Positions 1 to 12,017 are shown, numbered from the stretch's first letter. The stretch is DNA of 64,000 bases from Meconema thalassinum (GCA_946902985.2 OX336388.2:1701001978-1701065977); one strand, 5' to 3'. A program made the numbers and translations. Notes: generated by a model not told the origin, from the sequence alone.

Positions 1-1488
1 CCAAAGCTAATGATAGTTTGACCACTGACTATCAAAAAAAAACATTGCATAAACACTCTTATGTCTAATAAGGAAACAATGGGAATAAATGCACTAGGGA
101 ATAAAGTAAACACTCTTATGCTAGCCTACCTTCGCGAATTGGCATACTGTTTGTAGTCAATCGTCATCTCAGGCATGTAAGTTACGTTGGCAAAGCGCAA
201 TTACACTTGCGTCTTTCAAGCTTCAGATCATGCGGGCTGCAAGTTACTGACTATCGGTCCCGTAGATCCAATGTCGTCGGTACAAGTAGTGTCAGCTCAT
301 TTAAAAGTCATCTCCCACATGGAAATGGATTGAAGTCACGGTGTCGCTAGCAACAAGCAAATGGTTGCAAGATTATAGCTGTAAATTATTTATAATAATT
401 AATTAATCCGTTGGTTTAGGATAATAATGCTTTGATTTAGGTTGTAGGTTTAAATGTGGATTAGTTGTTTGTATTGATGACACCAGTCGTAGGCTTCAAT
501 AGGTGATCTCACTGGAGATTCACTCAAATACCTTGACTTCGACAATTCAGACAATAACACAGGTTAGCGCGTCTTGAACCAACTGCGCTTGGTGAACCGG
601 TCGTCTTAGCGTAGCTCAAGAACGCCGGAATAAACCAAGGGTAAGGCGAACATTTATTCCGTCTTGCCAAATACCAAATAATGTGTTCACGGACACAACA
701 ATTACACTGGCTAGCCAAATTTATACAAAGCTGGGTCAATTAACATGATATTTTAAACCTTACTACAACGCGCCAGGCGATCAAAGTCGTCGGCTAAAAC
801 ATTTAAGGAATTCGCATAGACGTGCGTTCTGTTACTTCATAACAATAACAGGTGTTGACAGCTCCCTAAGCTGCTCTCATAGCATAGTTATTAATACCTG
901 TGACCTTCATATTTCGTAGGCTCGTGACATAATGTAGCACACAAAAAAGTAGTCATCCAAGTCGTCACACCTTTGTTTCCCGGGCAAACCGGTTATCAGC
1001 TGGGCGCAAGCAAGCCTGTCTGCTTCGTGTGCAGCTCATTTAGCATAGCAAAGAATAGTCCTTTTGAAATGATCATTTTATAATCTTGTAGGAGCACGAA
1101 ATATATAACGTTGCATAATGTTCAAAGAGTATAAATTTTAAGACATAACACTCGTGCATTCTGACTGCACTGATATCTGAAGATGTGTCACTCGTTCTAT
1201 GTACATGTAGGGTTTGATAAGCGTGGTTTGGAATTCTCCACAACACAAAAACAAACATCTAACCTCTGCTGTTATGTTTTAAATGATACGAGATTGGTTA
1301 GTTCATCCATCTAACAGTATATGAGTTCGTTCCTCTCGAACTACACGTGGTAAAATGTACTCACGAAAATGACAAATAAATAGTACAAAAATGTTACGGC
1401 AAAGGTCGGCCGAAAAATGATACGAGAATGAGCTTTCAAATTAAAGAAGGGATCTAACTCTGGGCTGTCCCCCTACTTTCACAAAAGT
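1..1488. other. No recognisable gene
   Basis: Both strands show only short open stretches with frequent stops. I see no protein motif, tandem repeat or inverted repeat that I can support here. The ORFs around 524-739 and 1073-1258 on the minus strand have no family resemblance I know and look like chance. Confidence 0.5.
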
Positions 1489-2260
1489 CTACATCTCTTG
1501 TAGTTGAAGATGTCCTTTACTCTGATATAAAATTCTCTGAAATACATGAAGATTGCACCTGCCGTAAAATACACGGACTTGGGGTGTCTCACTGAAATAT
1601 TGTCCCAGTACTAAAGAAATAAAGTACACAAATTTCCTACCTAAGTGGTCAAATATCATGGCGTTTCGGCTCAAAATACAATGCAATCACTACTACTTCA
1701 ACCTGGACAAATTTCTTACAATGTTTACATGACTCACGGTTACATGATGTGGTAGATCACCTTCCAGAACTCCCATTGGTAGGGGTTAAATGCCTTCAAG
1801 GTTCCAAGCATTTGTATGATGGGTAAGGCTATGGATTTAAGCCTGTCCTCGTGGTCATCGGTTGGTAAACCGTACATGGTTTGTACGTAGTAGTGTCGGC
1901 TGGACAATTCCATGGTGTTGCCGTATTCCGTTGGAGTTACCAACAAATGGTAAATTACTCCTCCGTCATCTTCTCACAGTATGGTTGTAGAAATATCAGC
2001 ACGTGGTGCATAACGTTAATCATCGTGGTCGAAAAGATATTCACTGATTCTAGTGTAAAATATGATAAAATGCTCACTGGCTCTAATATTTGCAGGTTGT
2101 TCAAATACTCTGCATTACCTGCCACAGATTCTATTTTACCAGCACGAGGTAAATCAAACACTGATTTTACAAGGTTTAAATCACAAAGAATCTGAGTAAT
2201 CACTGTTGCGTGCAAGCGATAAATAGGTTTATCATAATGCAATTGTACCGTAGCACACAC
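1489..2260 (-). pseudogene. Broken reading frame of unknown family
   Basis: Three minus-strand open stretches follow one another: 2260-1955 (101 aa), 1946-1740 (68 aa) and 1686-1489 (65 aa). The first two are in different frames but can be read on from each other with a small frameshift near 1955. The text then runs from ...LQPYCEKM through VIYHLLVTPTEYGN to ...FWKVIYH. The composition is protein-like, with no low-complexity bias. Between 1740 and 1690 another frame has a cysteine cluster (C-x4-C-x2-C). I do not recognise the family. It could be a degraded exon or a transposon protein. The downstream piece (1686-1489) may be unrelated. Confidence 0.3.
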
Positions 2261-3546
2261 TGGGCTACACGACGTTGTCGTCGACTTAATAATTCACTTT
2301 TATGAGAATGAATGTTACCCTTGTCTGTCTTCAATTCAGCTCGATGGCTGTAGATTAATTTCTTCCCAACTGTGGGGTCTTCGTATGCCTATAATGGCCT
2401 TCGTCTATCAGACGGACAATCGACACAAGCGTCCAGCTTCAGAGGACTATCAAAACGGTGTGATGCGTGCATGGCACGGCTTCCTGATTCCAAGGAAGTA
2501 GTCTAGTCAAATCATTGACTACTTTCACAAGCCTCCGCATGTCTGCGGTGAAAAATACCTTTACCAAAAATATATTTGCCATTCCCAAAAGGCATAGAAC
2601 ATTGCAAATTAAGCAGAATTAAATATTTCAAGCTCCTGAGATATGTGGTATAAAACTAGTGAGTAATATATCTAGAGGAGTAAAATAAGCTGTCCTCTCC
2701 GTAGTCAAAATTATGAATTGTTCATGAGGAAGCTTCAGAATTTTTTCTGCAGAACTGAGCATGTCAAGTCAATATGCTCTCAAAGAATTATTTGATGCTT
2801 GAGCCTGAGCGGGCTCAGTATAATGTTACTACGCACATTCGAACTTTTAGTTGAACTAACAGTGAAATATTCCTGCGTTCTTAATTGTTTCTGTCTAATG
2901 GCTGTCTAATTACCACCATATTCCTTCACTGCGGATGCTGATGATTTGTTAACTTGACTTAACACGATCCACTTTAGCGGTCGGTAACGAACTGAGTGAC
3001 TCAACGCGACATCTCCATACAGGAGTGGGGTGAGTTTTTATCAACGTGTCGCTGAACTTCCGTCCAGGCGGACTGTGATACTGCGTACTGCTTACTGCGT
3101 ACTATATACTGTGTACCGTGTGAAACCGCGCAGAGCCTCTCCGGGCCTGTCTAAAACTGAACTGCAACTGTATGCCTTTGCTTCGTCCCAGCCTCTATTT
3201 ATTCAAATCTACAAAAATGTAGTTCCCATATTCAATGCGAAGCTTATTTCTTCTATCTGGACCTACACCTGCTTGAAATTTTGTGTGCTGCTGTAGAATA
3301 TGCTAATTCTAATATTTTATTTCGTGCGGAGTTATTGTCAATCACACGTTTGTTTCTAATTAATTAAAATGTTTATTATCCTCCTTACGGGGCCGGCGGA
3401 TGACTTTATTTAACTCCCGTGTCCTTGCGTTTTAACTATCAATGACGTAATGTTGAGATGCAAATTTTCCTCCATGTCAGCTTTCATGGTTGACAACCTA
3501 CTAAAAGGTATGGTCCCCTACGTGTGTCTATACGCTTGCTATCTGA
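2261..3546. other. No recognisable gene
   Basis: An open stretch at 3030-3296 (+) has no recognisable motif and a repetitive tact/tgct run near its start. I see nothing else that can be named. Confidence 0.45.
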
Positions 3547-3638
3547 CTATAGTGTTATTCCTCTGTCATGTTATTCCCTAACACTGATTAACATTTGTTT
3601 GGGAGTCTCCCTGACTCTCATATCGCAATTAATGCTGC
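3547..3638 (+). repeat. 92-bp duplicated segment, copy 1
   Basis: This 92-bp block starts ctatagtgttattcctctg and ends aatgctgc. It recurs at 5453-5544 with one difference (t versus c at 3574/5480). The sequence on either side of the two copies is unrelated. The second copy lies inside a LINE reading frame. Confidence 0.85.
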
Positions 3639-3957
3639 GTTGGCTCTTTACTTTGACAATTATGCTGTCATAAATTCGATTAAGACTCGCTTATATTAAA
3701 ATTTTTAATGACTTCTTGCACGTGACTTTATCGCTTATGAGTATGCAGAATTATTCTTATCCTGTTTCTCGGCTCCTGTCACTGATAAATATATTTATTA
3801 CTCTTTAAATTGGTCTTAATAAGGCAGCTGTGAGGCGTGATTCATATATGGCAGACGTAACCCTCTGCTATGTCCACTTCTCGGGTGTGACATGAACTGC
3901 ATCTTTACATCTCAAAGATCTGATGTTCAGCTCTTGTACCAATCCCAGTTGGGTACA
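3639..3957. other. No recognisable gene
   Basis: AT-rich sequence. I see no motif, repeat or reading frame worth naming. Confidence 0.4.
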
Positions 3958-4105
3958 ATAGATGGAAGTTAAGAATGAAATGTCTGACCCCATCGGGACT
4001 CAAAGCCGCGATCTGGTCAGAGCACCTGTGTACAAAGCAGAAGGTTAGGCTACGGGTTGAAGACCCGCTGGGGTCGGAAATTTTCATTCTCTAACTTCCA
4101 TCTAT
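3958..4105. mobile_element. Short inverted-repeat (MITE-like) element
   Basis: The segment begins atagatggaagttaagaatg and ends with the near inverse ...cattctctaacttccatctat, so the arms are about 34 bp with a few mismatches. The 148-bp unit has an internal stretch around 4010-4075 with a tRNA-like look (ggttgaagacc resembles a B box). No coding capacity. It could be a small DNA element or a folded SINE derivative. Confidence 0.5.
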
Positions 4106-4186
4106 AAAACTTGCACTATTTATGTACTACACGGCCTAATAACTTGAAGCATTCATTTCGCATTATTATTATTGTTTGGTTTTTTT

Positions 4187-4381
4187 GTCTCGTGACTCTT
4201 AATCGCGAGATTAACGGTCACGTAAAAATACAAGCTTTTGTTGTTGTTGTATACATATTTAAGCCCAAGAAGTTTCATTGCAGTTTATCAATGAAAAACA
4301 ACTTAAAAATGCAGAAAGGAAGAAGGAAGATTGTAGTTTTACGTGACCGTTAATATCGCGATCATCAGCCACGGGATCTCC
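4187..4381. mobile_element. MITE-like element with ~45-bp inverted ends
   Basis: The left arm holds taatcgcgagattaacggtc followed by acgtaaaaatac. The right arm at 4334-4381 holds its inverse, gttttacgtgaccgttaat followed by atcgcg and ccacggga. The interior is AT-rich and non-coding. The same arm recurs at 59497-59545 (cccgtggctcatgatcgc..., then cggtcatgtaaaactacaag), so this is a dispersed family. Confidence 0.6.
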
Positions 4382-4485
4382 TTTTTATTTTACGTGTCAT
4401 CCGAAACACAGGACATGACATTTCGCTACCATTATAATCTTCATCTGCTGGCATATAATTCTATGGCCTACATATAAAACAAGCA

Positions 4486-5678
4486 ATGGATGAACGCAAA
4501 GTAACTATACTCATTCTTCTAGACTTCAGAAGTGCATTCAACGCCATTAATTCAGACATATTTATGTCTAAATTGCAATCCTTCCATCTTAGCCCCGTTG
4601 CTCTCAAATTATTCGCCTCCTATCTTCATAAGAGAAGACAACGTGTACTCCTTGATAAAAAAAATCTAAGTGGAAGTTCAAAATAAATGGAGAACCTCCC
4701 CTTATATTCCTTTTATATCTGAACGATATCTCGTCGAAACTAGAAAACTGTAACTACCATCTATATGCAGACGACCTTCAGATATATTGCCACACAATGA
4801 CATAGATGCGGCAATTGACAAGCTAAATTTGAAGCGGATCAGCCGCTATGTAGCTGAAAATTACCTTCCCTTCAACCCAAATTAAAACACAAGCTATCGT
4901 AATAGGACAGACTAAATTGCTTTTTCATTTACACAGTATACCACTTTCCTTAATTATTCAACTTAATGGATTTGCTATCCCGTTTTCTAAATCGGTAAAA
5001 AGTCTTGGAGTTGCACTAAATGAAACATTGAATTGGGATGAGCACGTTACTAATACATGCAGGAAAGTTAACTCATCACTTCACCCACTTAAGATTCACC
5101 AGTCCGTTCTACCCCGTAACTTGAAAATAAGATTCGTCCAAACCTTGATACTCCCTATATTTAACTACTGCGATCTTGTATTAGTAGATGCTATCGGAGA
5201 ACAAAACAAGAAACTTCAGAGAGCTTTAAACTCCTGCATTAGGTTTATTTTCTCCTTAACATTTTCCTCACACATGTCTCCTTTTTATGCTCTACTTTCC
5301 TGGTTAAAAGTAGAACAACAAAGAAACCTGCACATATGTACACTCCTCTATCGACTTCTCAATGAAAGTACACCTCACTATCTCTCTTGTAATTTTCGTT
5401 TTCTTTCTTCCTTTCATGATCGTCACATGCGATCTGGATCTATAATTGCAATCTATAGTGTTATTCCTCTGTCATGTTACTCCCTAACACTGATTAACAT
5501 TTGTTTGGGAGTCTCCCTGACTCTCATATCGCAATTAATGCTGCCTTCATCTGCCTTCAGTAACTCTTTCCTCGTGTCGGGAACTAGAATTTGGAATAAT
5601 TGTCCTCGTGACGTTAGACGTTGTACATCCCTAACAACTTTCAAACGTGCATGTAAAGATTTCCTCTTGAATTCGTAG
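4486..5678 (+). pseudogene. LINE reverse transcriptase fragment (CR1/Jockey-like)
   Basis: Broken reverse transcriptase of a non-LTR retrotransposon. The 4486-4686 ORF carries RT motif A (LLDFRSAFNAINSDIF). The catalytic YADD box is at 4764-4775 (LYADDLQIY) in a different frame. The 253-aa ORF 4917-5678 covers the thumb and C-terminal part and ends in the usual RIWNNCP...TFKRACKDFLL pattern of CR1/Jockey-type LINEs. The endonuclease half is missing, so the copy is 5' truncated. Frameshifts separate the pieces. A 92-bp block (5453-5544) that also occurs at 3547-3638 lies inside the C-terminal ORF and keeps it open. Clade assignment is from memory of motif spacing. Confidence 0.75.
5453..5544 (+). 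repeat. 92-bp duplicated segment, copy 2, inside a LINE ORF
   Basis: It is identical to 3547-3638 except for one base. Read in the LINE frame it supplies YSVIPLSCYSLTLINICLG and what follows, which does not look like the usual LINE C-terminus. The flanking residues RSGSII and SSAFSNSFLVSG do look like it. It is therefore best seen as inserted sequence. Confidence 0.7.
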
Positions 5679-5758
5679 GCCAACTAGAACAATTTGTGTA
5701 TGAATGTGTGAGTGAATGGCCATAATGTCAGTAATTGAGGTCCGTATTGACTAACTAT

Positions 5759-6001
5759 AAATTAGAAAGAAAATAAAGCGATTCTGCCTTTCCAATGCTT
5801 GTATTGAACCTACCAACAGGTACATGTTTCGAAGGTAAAACTCCTTCTTCCTCAGCCTGTACATAAAAATAACAAAGTTAAATTACCTTTATAAGAACAT
5901 GCGTTACACGAAGAAGGAGTTTTACCTTCGAAACATGTACCTGTGAGTAGGTTCAATACAAGTATTGGAAAGGCAGAATCGCTTTATTTTCTTTCTAATT
6001 T
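5759..6001. repeat. 243-bp near-perfect palindrome with 92-bp arms
   Basis: Arm 5759-5850 is the inverse of arm 5910-6001 with very few mismatches (for example tgcttgta versus tacttgta). The loop is about 59 bp. The arms include cgattctgcctttccaat and ggtacatgtttcgaaggt. An 11-bp sequence, gaatggccata, stands outside on both sides (5714-5724 and 6004-6014). It may be a target duplication, but it is 34 bp away from the left arm. No coding capacity. It lies exactly between two LINE remnants. Confidence 0.8.
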
Positions 6002-6139
6002 TTGAATGGCCATAGTAAAACGTTGTTAAAACTCCACGTATTGTTATTACTGTATGTCATTTGAACAGCTTAGGTAATATCACCCAGTTGCCAATTTAAT
6101 TCTAGTATTTACATTTTCCAAGTATTTAAGTTTGGTAGG

Positions 6140-8579
6140 TTAAGAATATGGAATCTGATAAAGGAATCAGATAATGTAATAATTATGGGAGATTTTAACG
6201 CTATTGTTGGAAGTCATCCAGATCGGGAAGGAATTGGGAAGTTTGGACTGGGTATCAGGAACAAACGAGGAGAGGGATTACTTGACTTCAGTGATCAGTA
6301 CAATATGATCGTGACAAACACATTATTTGAAGTACCATTACGGCGAAGATATACCTGGACAGGCCCGGGTGACACTGCTCCTTATCAGAATGATTATATA
6401 CTTGTCAAGAGAAGATATCGCACTCAAGTTAAATCAAGCCATAGCTACCCTGGAGCAGAGATTGACAGTGATCATCACCTAGTCATGGCCAAATGCAATA
6501 TCCAACTGAAAAAGAACCGACATAGAAAAATGAAACCTCTAGATGTGACTAAACTAAAGGACAACAACAATAAAGTGATTTTTGCCCACAAAACGAATGA
6601 ATTGGCTAGAAGACTTGAACAATCGAAATGGGAAAATATAACATAAGGTTTGATAAATATAGCTCAAGAAGCACTGGGAACGAGAATTTTGGAACCAAGG
6701 AAACCGTGGATTACAAGAGAAATATTGGATCTGATAGTAAAGTGAAAAAACCAGTACAGGAGGGAGAATACCATAAGAAGTCAGGAACATTATAGACTTG
6801 TTAAAAATCAAATTACAACCCTTTGTAGAAGAGCCAAAGAGGAATGGATGGCTGAGATAGCTAAGAATATTGGAAACGATATTGCTGAAGGAAAAACTGA
6901 CAGAGCTCATAGACACATCAGAGCCTTAAACCAGAAACCGAAAGTGAAAAGTTCTATAATAAAGGATAAAAATGGGAAAATCTTATTACATGCGGACGAA
7001 ATCAGGGTGCGGTGGAAAGAATACCTTGAAGAACTGTATGATGGGAATGTATCTAACAAAACATGGTATATTGAACCAGAAGATGATATAGAAGAAGATG
7101 ATAAGGGCACTGCTATCACGAGAAGAGAATTTGAATTAGCGCTTGAAAGTGACAATAAAGCTTGCGGTCCAGATAACATACCGGGAGAACTACTAAAGAA
7201 TATGGATGAGAAAATGAAAGAACTACTTTATGATGCAATCTGCAGATGCTACGATAGTGGCAAAATTCCTGAAGACTTCGCCAAAAGCAGAACAGTTATG
7301 ATACCAAAGAAAGGAAATAGTGCAGAATGCTCTAAACACGGAACCATAACACTGCTCTCTCATGCATCTAAAATTCTATTGTCAATACTAAAAGCCAGAA
7401 CAAATAACACACTTGATTTCCAAATTGATCCAGATCAGTTTGATTTCAGGAAAGGAATGGGAACAAGAGAAGCAATCTTGACTCTACGAACAATATTAGA
7501 AAGAAGAATGGAGATGAATAGAAACACATATATAGCATTTTTAGATACTAAAAAGGCCTTTGATAATGTAAGTTGGGACCAACTCTTCAAAATTATTAAA
7601 TCTTCGGGATTAGACTGGAAGGATAGGAGGCTCATACTACGACTATATGAAAATCATACCACAATAGTAGACATCAAAGGAAGCAGTCAGGAAGTAAAAA
7701 TCAGGAAAGGAGTAAGACATGATTGCCCCCTTTCACCGTACCTCTTCAATGTATTCATCGAAAAAGCTATAAATAAGTTCAAAACGAACACACAAGAAAT
7801 TAGAATAAATGGACAACAATCCATTGTATTCGCTTTGCAGATGATATAGCAATGGTTGCAGACTCAGAAAAGGAATTATCCAAGATGATGAATATACAGT
7901 CATCATATTTAGTATATTTATACTTAAACATTAACGTGAAGAAGAAAAAAATATTAGTTGTAAGTAAACATCCTCAGCGAAATCACACCAACATCAGCCT
8001 TTCTAACAAAGTAGTGGAACAAGTCACCAGTTTCCCATACCTTGAAAGTTTATTCACAAATGATAACCACTGCAGGAAAGAGATAGGAAGGAGAATAGTG
8101 CTTGCAAAACAAGCATTCAGCATCAAAAGAACTCTTCTGACCTATATACATCTAGATATTGTGATTAGGAAAAAGTTTGTGAGCGTACTCTTATATGGAT
8201 GTGAATCTTGGACAATTCGAGAACAGGATAGGAAATGGCTTGAAGCGTTTGAGATGTGGGTCTGGAGGCGAATACTAAAGGTCAGCTGGACTGAAAAAAG
8301 AACAAACGAAAGAGTATACTGCGAGAAATCCAGGGGAAGAAACAGCTTATGGTAACAGTACATAGAAGAACAGTTAAATTCATTGGACACACTGTGCGTC
8401 ATAATACCTTTCTAACCAATCTACTAGACGGAAAGTTCATAGGAAAGAAGGGACGAGGTCGACCTAAGAAGCAATTCCTTCAAGTATTGATGCAAAACGT
8501 AGGATGTGGTTCCTATTGTGAGATGAAAAGACAAGCTGAAGACAGAAGACAATGGTTGAATCGAATCGACTGCCTTTAG
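6140..8579 (+). pseudogene. RTE-clade LINE, 5' truncated, endonuclease plus RT
   Basis: Polyprotein of an RTE-type non-LTR retrotransposon. The AP endonuclease part (about 6140-6646) shows IIMGDFNA at the start and the final SDHHLVMAK box. The first catalytic motifs are missing, so the copy is truncated within the endonuclease. The reverse transcriptase follows in the same frame after two in-frame stops (6644 and about 6743). It has TYIAFLDTKKAFDNVSWD (motif A), RKGVRHDCPLSPYLFN (motif B) and the FADD box at 7834-7845, which is reached only through a frameshift just before it. The C-terminal part (7852-8355, then 8349-8579 in another frame) has YGCESWT...EAFEMWVWRRILKVSWT and KGRGRPKKQF, typical of the clade. 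Few lesions for its length. Confidence 0.85.
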
Positions 8580-8785
8580 ACATTGATTGATTGAGGTTAA
8601 GAATAACATATATGAGTATTGATGTAAGTTGCAATGTGTGTGGTTAAGTGTATGAGAGGGCCTAGAGCTCTAACTTTGCCACAATAAAGGCACCAATAAA
8701 TAAGTCATAAAATATCACCATCTGAAATTTTGTATGCTGATAGAGGACTATTAACTAAGTGCTGTACATATAATTTATGTGACTT

Positions 8786-8862
8786 TCAAGCCCTGCTGCA
8801 GGGGCAACTAATCTCGCTGTTTCGCCCCTTAAAACGATAATCATCGTCATCATTATCATCAA
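8786..8862 (+). repeat. Retroposon tail with ATC repeats
   Basis: The sequence aggggcaactaatctcgctg, then cgccccttaaaacgataatc and an (atc)n-like run, resembles the tail unit at 46801-46856 and, inverted, at 51040-51095. It is probably the 3' end of a SINE or LINE. The flanking 8580-8785 is the presumed 3' UTR of the RTE LINE and holds nothing else I can name. Confidence 0.5.
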
Positions 8863-8989
8863 ACCCCGATAAACACAAAAAACAATAGCGGCAACGTGAA
8901 TTTCAAATATTTAAAATGGTTTTTCAGAGCGGTGAAACTTGACACAGCGAATTTTTATTTTTATTACTAACAAGCTGTACCCGGCAAGC

Positions 8990-11254
8990 GTTGCAATGCC
9001 AATCAAAGAAAGTGTTGGCGTTGAAATTCTGTTTCTTGAAGTGCTTTTGGATACACAACATGTTGACTGCCTCTAAGCTATCGTAAAATGGATTTTCTAA
9101 TTTAGAACCATTCGTGGGAGCGTGCACAACAACTTCCAAAAGTTTTCATCGCTGTCACTCATTTGTTGAATCTACTCGTACGCTACCTATTGTGAAATGG
9201 ATTTACTAAGTCGAAACCCTTCCCTGGCGTGTACACAATAACTCATCAATGATTCATCGCAATCGGATGAATGGTATATGCACGTATAGGGGGGTTTGTT
9301 TAAAATGATTCGTGCGATGTCACTCATTTGTTGAATCTACTCGTGCGCTACCTATTGAGAAATGTATTACTAAGTCGAAGCCCTTCCCTGGCGTGTACAC
9401 AATAACTCATCAAGGTTTCATCGCAATCGAAGAATGTTATATGAACGCAATAGGGGATTTTGTTGAAACGCTTCGCTCGTCGTCACCCATTTGTTGCATC
9501 TACTCTTGCGCTACTTATTGTGAAATGGATTTACTAAGTCCCCTTCCCTGGCGGGTACACAATAACTCATCAATGTTTCATCGCAATCGGATGAATAGTA
9601 TATGAACGCATACCTGATTTTGTTTAAACGATTCGCGCTCCGTCACTCATTTGTTGAATCTACTCGTGCGCTAACTACTGTAAAATGTATTTACTAAGTT
9701 AGAAACCGTCACGTAAGTGTCCACAACATCTCACCCAAGTTTCATCGCTATCGGACTAATGGGATATGAAGACATAGGGGACTGTATTGAAACGCTCCGC
9801 GTGTCGTCGTTCATTTGTCGAATCTACTCGTGTGCTACCTACTGTGAAATGTATTTACTAAGCCAGAAACCTTCCTTGGAGTGTCCACCATATTTCACTC
9901 AAGTTTCACCGCTAACGGCAGAATGGTATATGACCTTATACGGGACTTTGTTGAAATGCTTCGCGCGTCGTCCCTCATTTGTTGAATCAACTTGTGCGCT
10001 GCATATTGTATAGGGGATTTACTAAGCCAGAAATTTTCCATGACGTGTACACAACATCTCACCCAAGTTTCATAACTACGGACGAATGGTACATGTATGC
10101 ATACGGGACTTGGTTGAAACGCTTCACGTGTCGTCGCTCATTTGTTGATTCTAATTTTGCGCTACATATTGTAATATGGATGTACTCAGCCAGAAACCTT
10201 CCCTGGAGTGTACACAACATCTCACCCAAGTTTCATCGCAATCGGATGAATGGTATGTGAACGTATACGGGACGTTGTCGAAACGCTTCGCGCGTAGTCG
10301 CTCATTTGTTGAACATAAACGTGCGCTTCGTATTGTAAAATGGATTTACTTAGCCAGAAACCTTTCCTGGAGTGTACACAACAATTCACCAAACATTTAT
10401 CACTATCAGACGAATGGTATATGACTTTATACGGGACTTTGTTGAAACGCTTCGCGTGTCATCGCTCATTTGTTGAATCTACTGGTGCGCTACCTATTGT
10501 AAAATGTATGTACTAAGCCAGAAACCTTCCCTGGAGTGTACACAACATCTCACCCAAGTTTCATCGCAATCCGATGAATGGTATATGAAATTATATGGGA
10601 CTTTGTTGAAACGCTTCGCGCGTCGTCGCTCATTTGTTGATTCTACTCGTGCTCTACCTATTTTTGAAGGGATTTACTAAACTAGAAACCTTCCCTGGAG
10701 TGCACACAAAATCTCAGCCTAGTTTCATCGCTATCGGACGAATGGTATATGAACGCATAGGTGACTTTGTTGAAATGCTTCGCGCGTCGTAGCTCATTTG
10801 TTGAATCTACTCGTGCGCTGTCTATTGTAAAGTGGATGTACTAAGCCAGAAAATTTCCCTGCAGTGTACACAACATTTTACGCAAGTTTCATAGCTGTCG
10901 GACGAATGGTATATGAATGCATACGGGACTTTGTTGAAACGCTTTGCGTGTCGTCGCTCATTTGTTGAATCTACTCGTGCGCTATCTACTGTGAAGTGTA
11001 TTCACTAATTTTGAAACCTTCACGTAAGTGTACACAACATCTCACCCAAGTTTCATCGCTATCGGACGAATGGTATATGAACACATACGGGACTTTGTTG
11101 AAATGCTTCGCGCATCGTCGCTCATTTGTTGAATCTACGCGTGCGCTACCTATTGTAAAATGGATTTACTAAGTCAGAAACCTTCCTTGGAGTGTACTCA
11201 ACATCTCACCCAAGTTTCATCGCAATCGGACGAATGGTATATGAACGCATAGGA
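8990..11254 (+). repeat. Tandem array, 164-bp unit, about 13 copies
   Basis: The landmark atttgttgaa recurs at 9161, 9326, 9489, 9649, 9813, 9977, 10140, 10304, 10468, 10632, 10796, 10960 and 11124. From the fifth landmark on the spacing is 163-164 bp. It is less regular in the first units (160-165 bp). Each unit holds gtacacaacatctcacccaa, tttcatcgcaatcggatgaatggtatatgaac and gacttngttgaaacgcttcgcgcgtcgt. The leftmost unit (about 9000-9160) is degenerate and partly deleted. The right end passes into acatacccacagacatacc and tatatatatagatag, which looks like a transposon terminus. Short ORFs in the array (for example 9312-10424) follow the repeat and are not genes. Confidence 0.9.
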
Positions 11255-11321
11255 GACATACCCACAGACATACCCACAGACAAACTATCACGTTACATTG
11301 ATTTTTATATATATAGATAGA

Positions 11322-11760
11322 CTAGCAGGTACCCCCCGGCTTCGCTCGTGAACAAGGCAATGGGGACGATGCATTATTGCTGATAATTGGTCTGTTCTAT
11401 TACAACAATCGCGTCTACAGTTGGGTCCATTCTAATTCTGAAAATTCTGATACATACAGTATATTGATATGAGCAGCAAAGTGGGAATTTTATAGGGTTG
11501 TGAAAGTCTGCAGGGTACGAAGTTACATTATGTGAACACATTTTAGAATTACGTTTTTGGTTTTGCCATCTTCTGCTGAGACATGACGATTTTGTTGTCC
11601 GGATACTCGCGAGCACGCCACATACAGTTGCCCATGGAAAAAATGGTTTTGTCTAAATGTACACCTGCTGCTGTTAAGTGTGTGTCATTGCGCTTTGTTA
11701 ATAGAAATTGCGAATATTGTTTGAAGAGGGAACTGCACTCTTGCACACTGGAATGGTAAA
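11322..11760 (-). mobile_element. Helitron 3' end with remnant of helicase C-terminus
   Basis: Read on the minus strand, an open stretch (about 11746-11549) gives AAGVHLDKTIFSMGNCMW and what follows, resembling the last helicase motif of Helitrons (GVYL..VFSHGQLYVA.SR). The element ends about 220 bp further at ...gcgaagccggggggtacctgctag, followed by t. CTAG before T is the expected Helitron 3' end. The same helicase region occurs at 24938-25129. Coding parts upstream of 11760 are not seen, so the copy is a 3' fragment or a non-autonomous derivative. Confidence 0.6.
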
Positions 11761-12017
11761 TCTATCGGAATATGGGGAATTAAAAGTATTTTTCCTTAAG
11801 TTATTCTGGGTGTAATTTTGCCACATTTATTGATGATTTGAACGTCAACATGTCACTATTAATAGACCTATAGTAAAATATCTCTCACCTTGGCCGCTGA
11901 TGTACATTTTGCAGTCTCTTCCAGTGTTACATCCCAGTGATTGAAATTCTCCAACAACCATTTTGCCTCACATGCCTCTCTAATTAATTAAAATTCCCGA
12001 TTGTTGTTGTTTGAGTC

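Noticed and set aside
9312..10424. Four plus-strand ORFs of 82-98 aa
   Set aside because: They follow the 164-bp tandem unit and repeat the same residues with shifts. No independent protein.
9161..11254. CRISPR-like array
   Set aside because: Units are adjacent repeats without unique spacers, and the sequence is eukaryotic.
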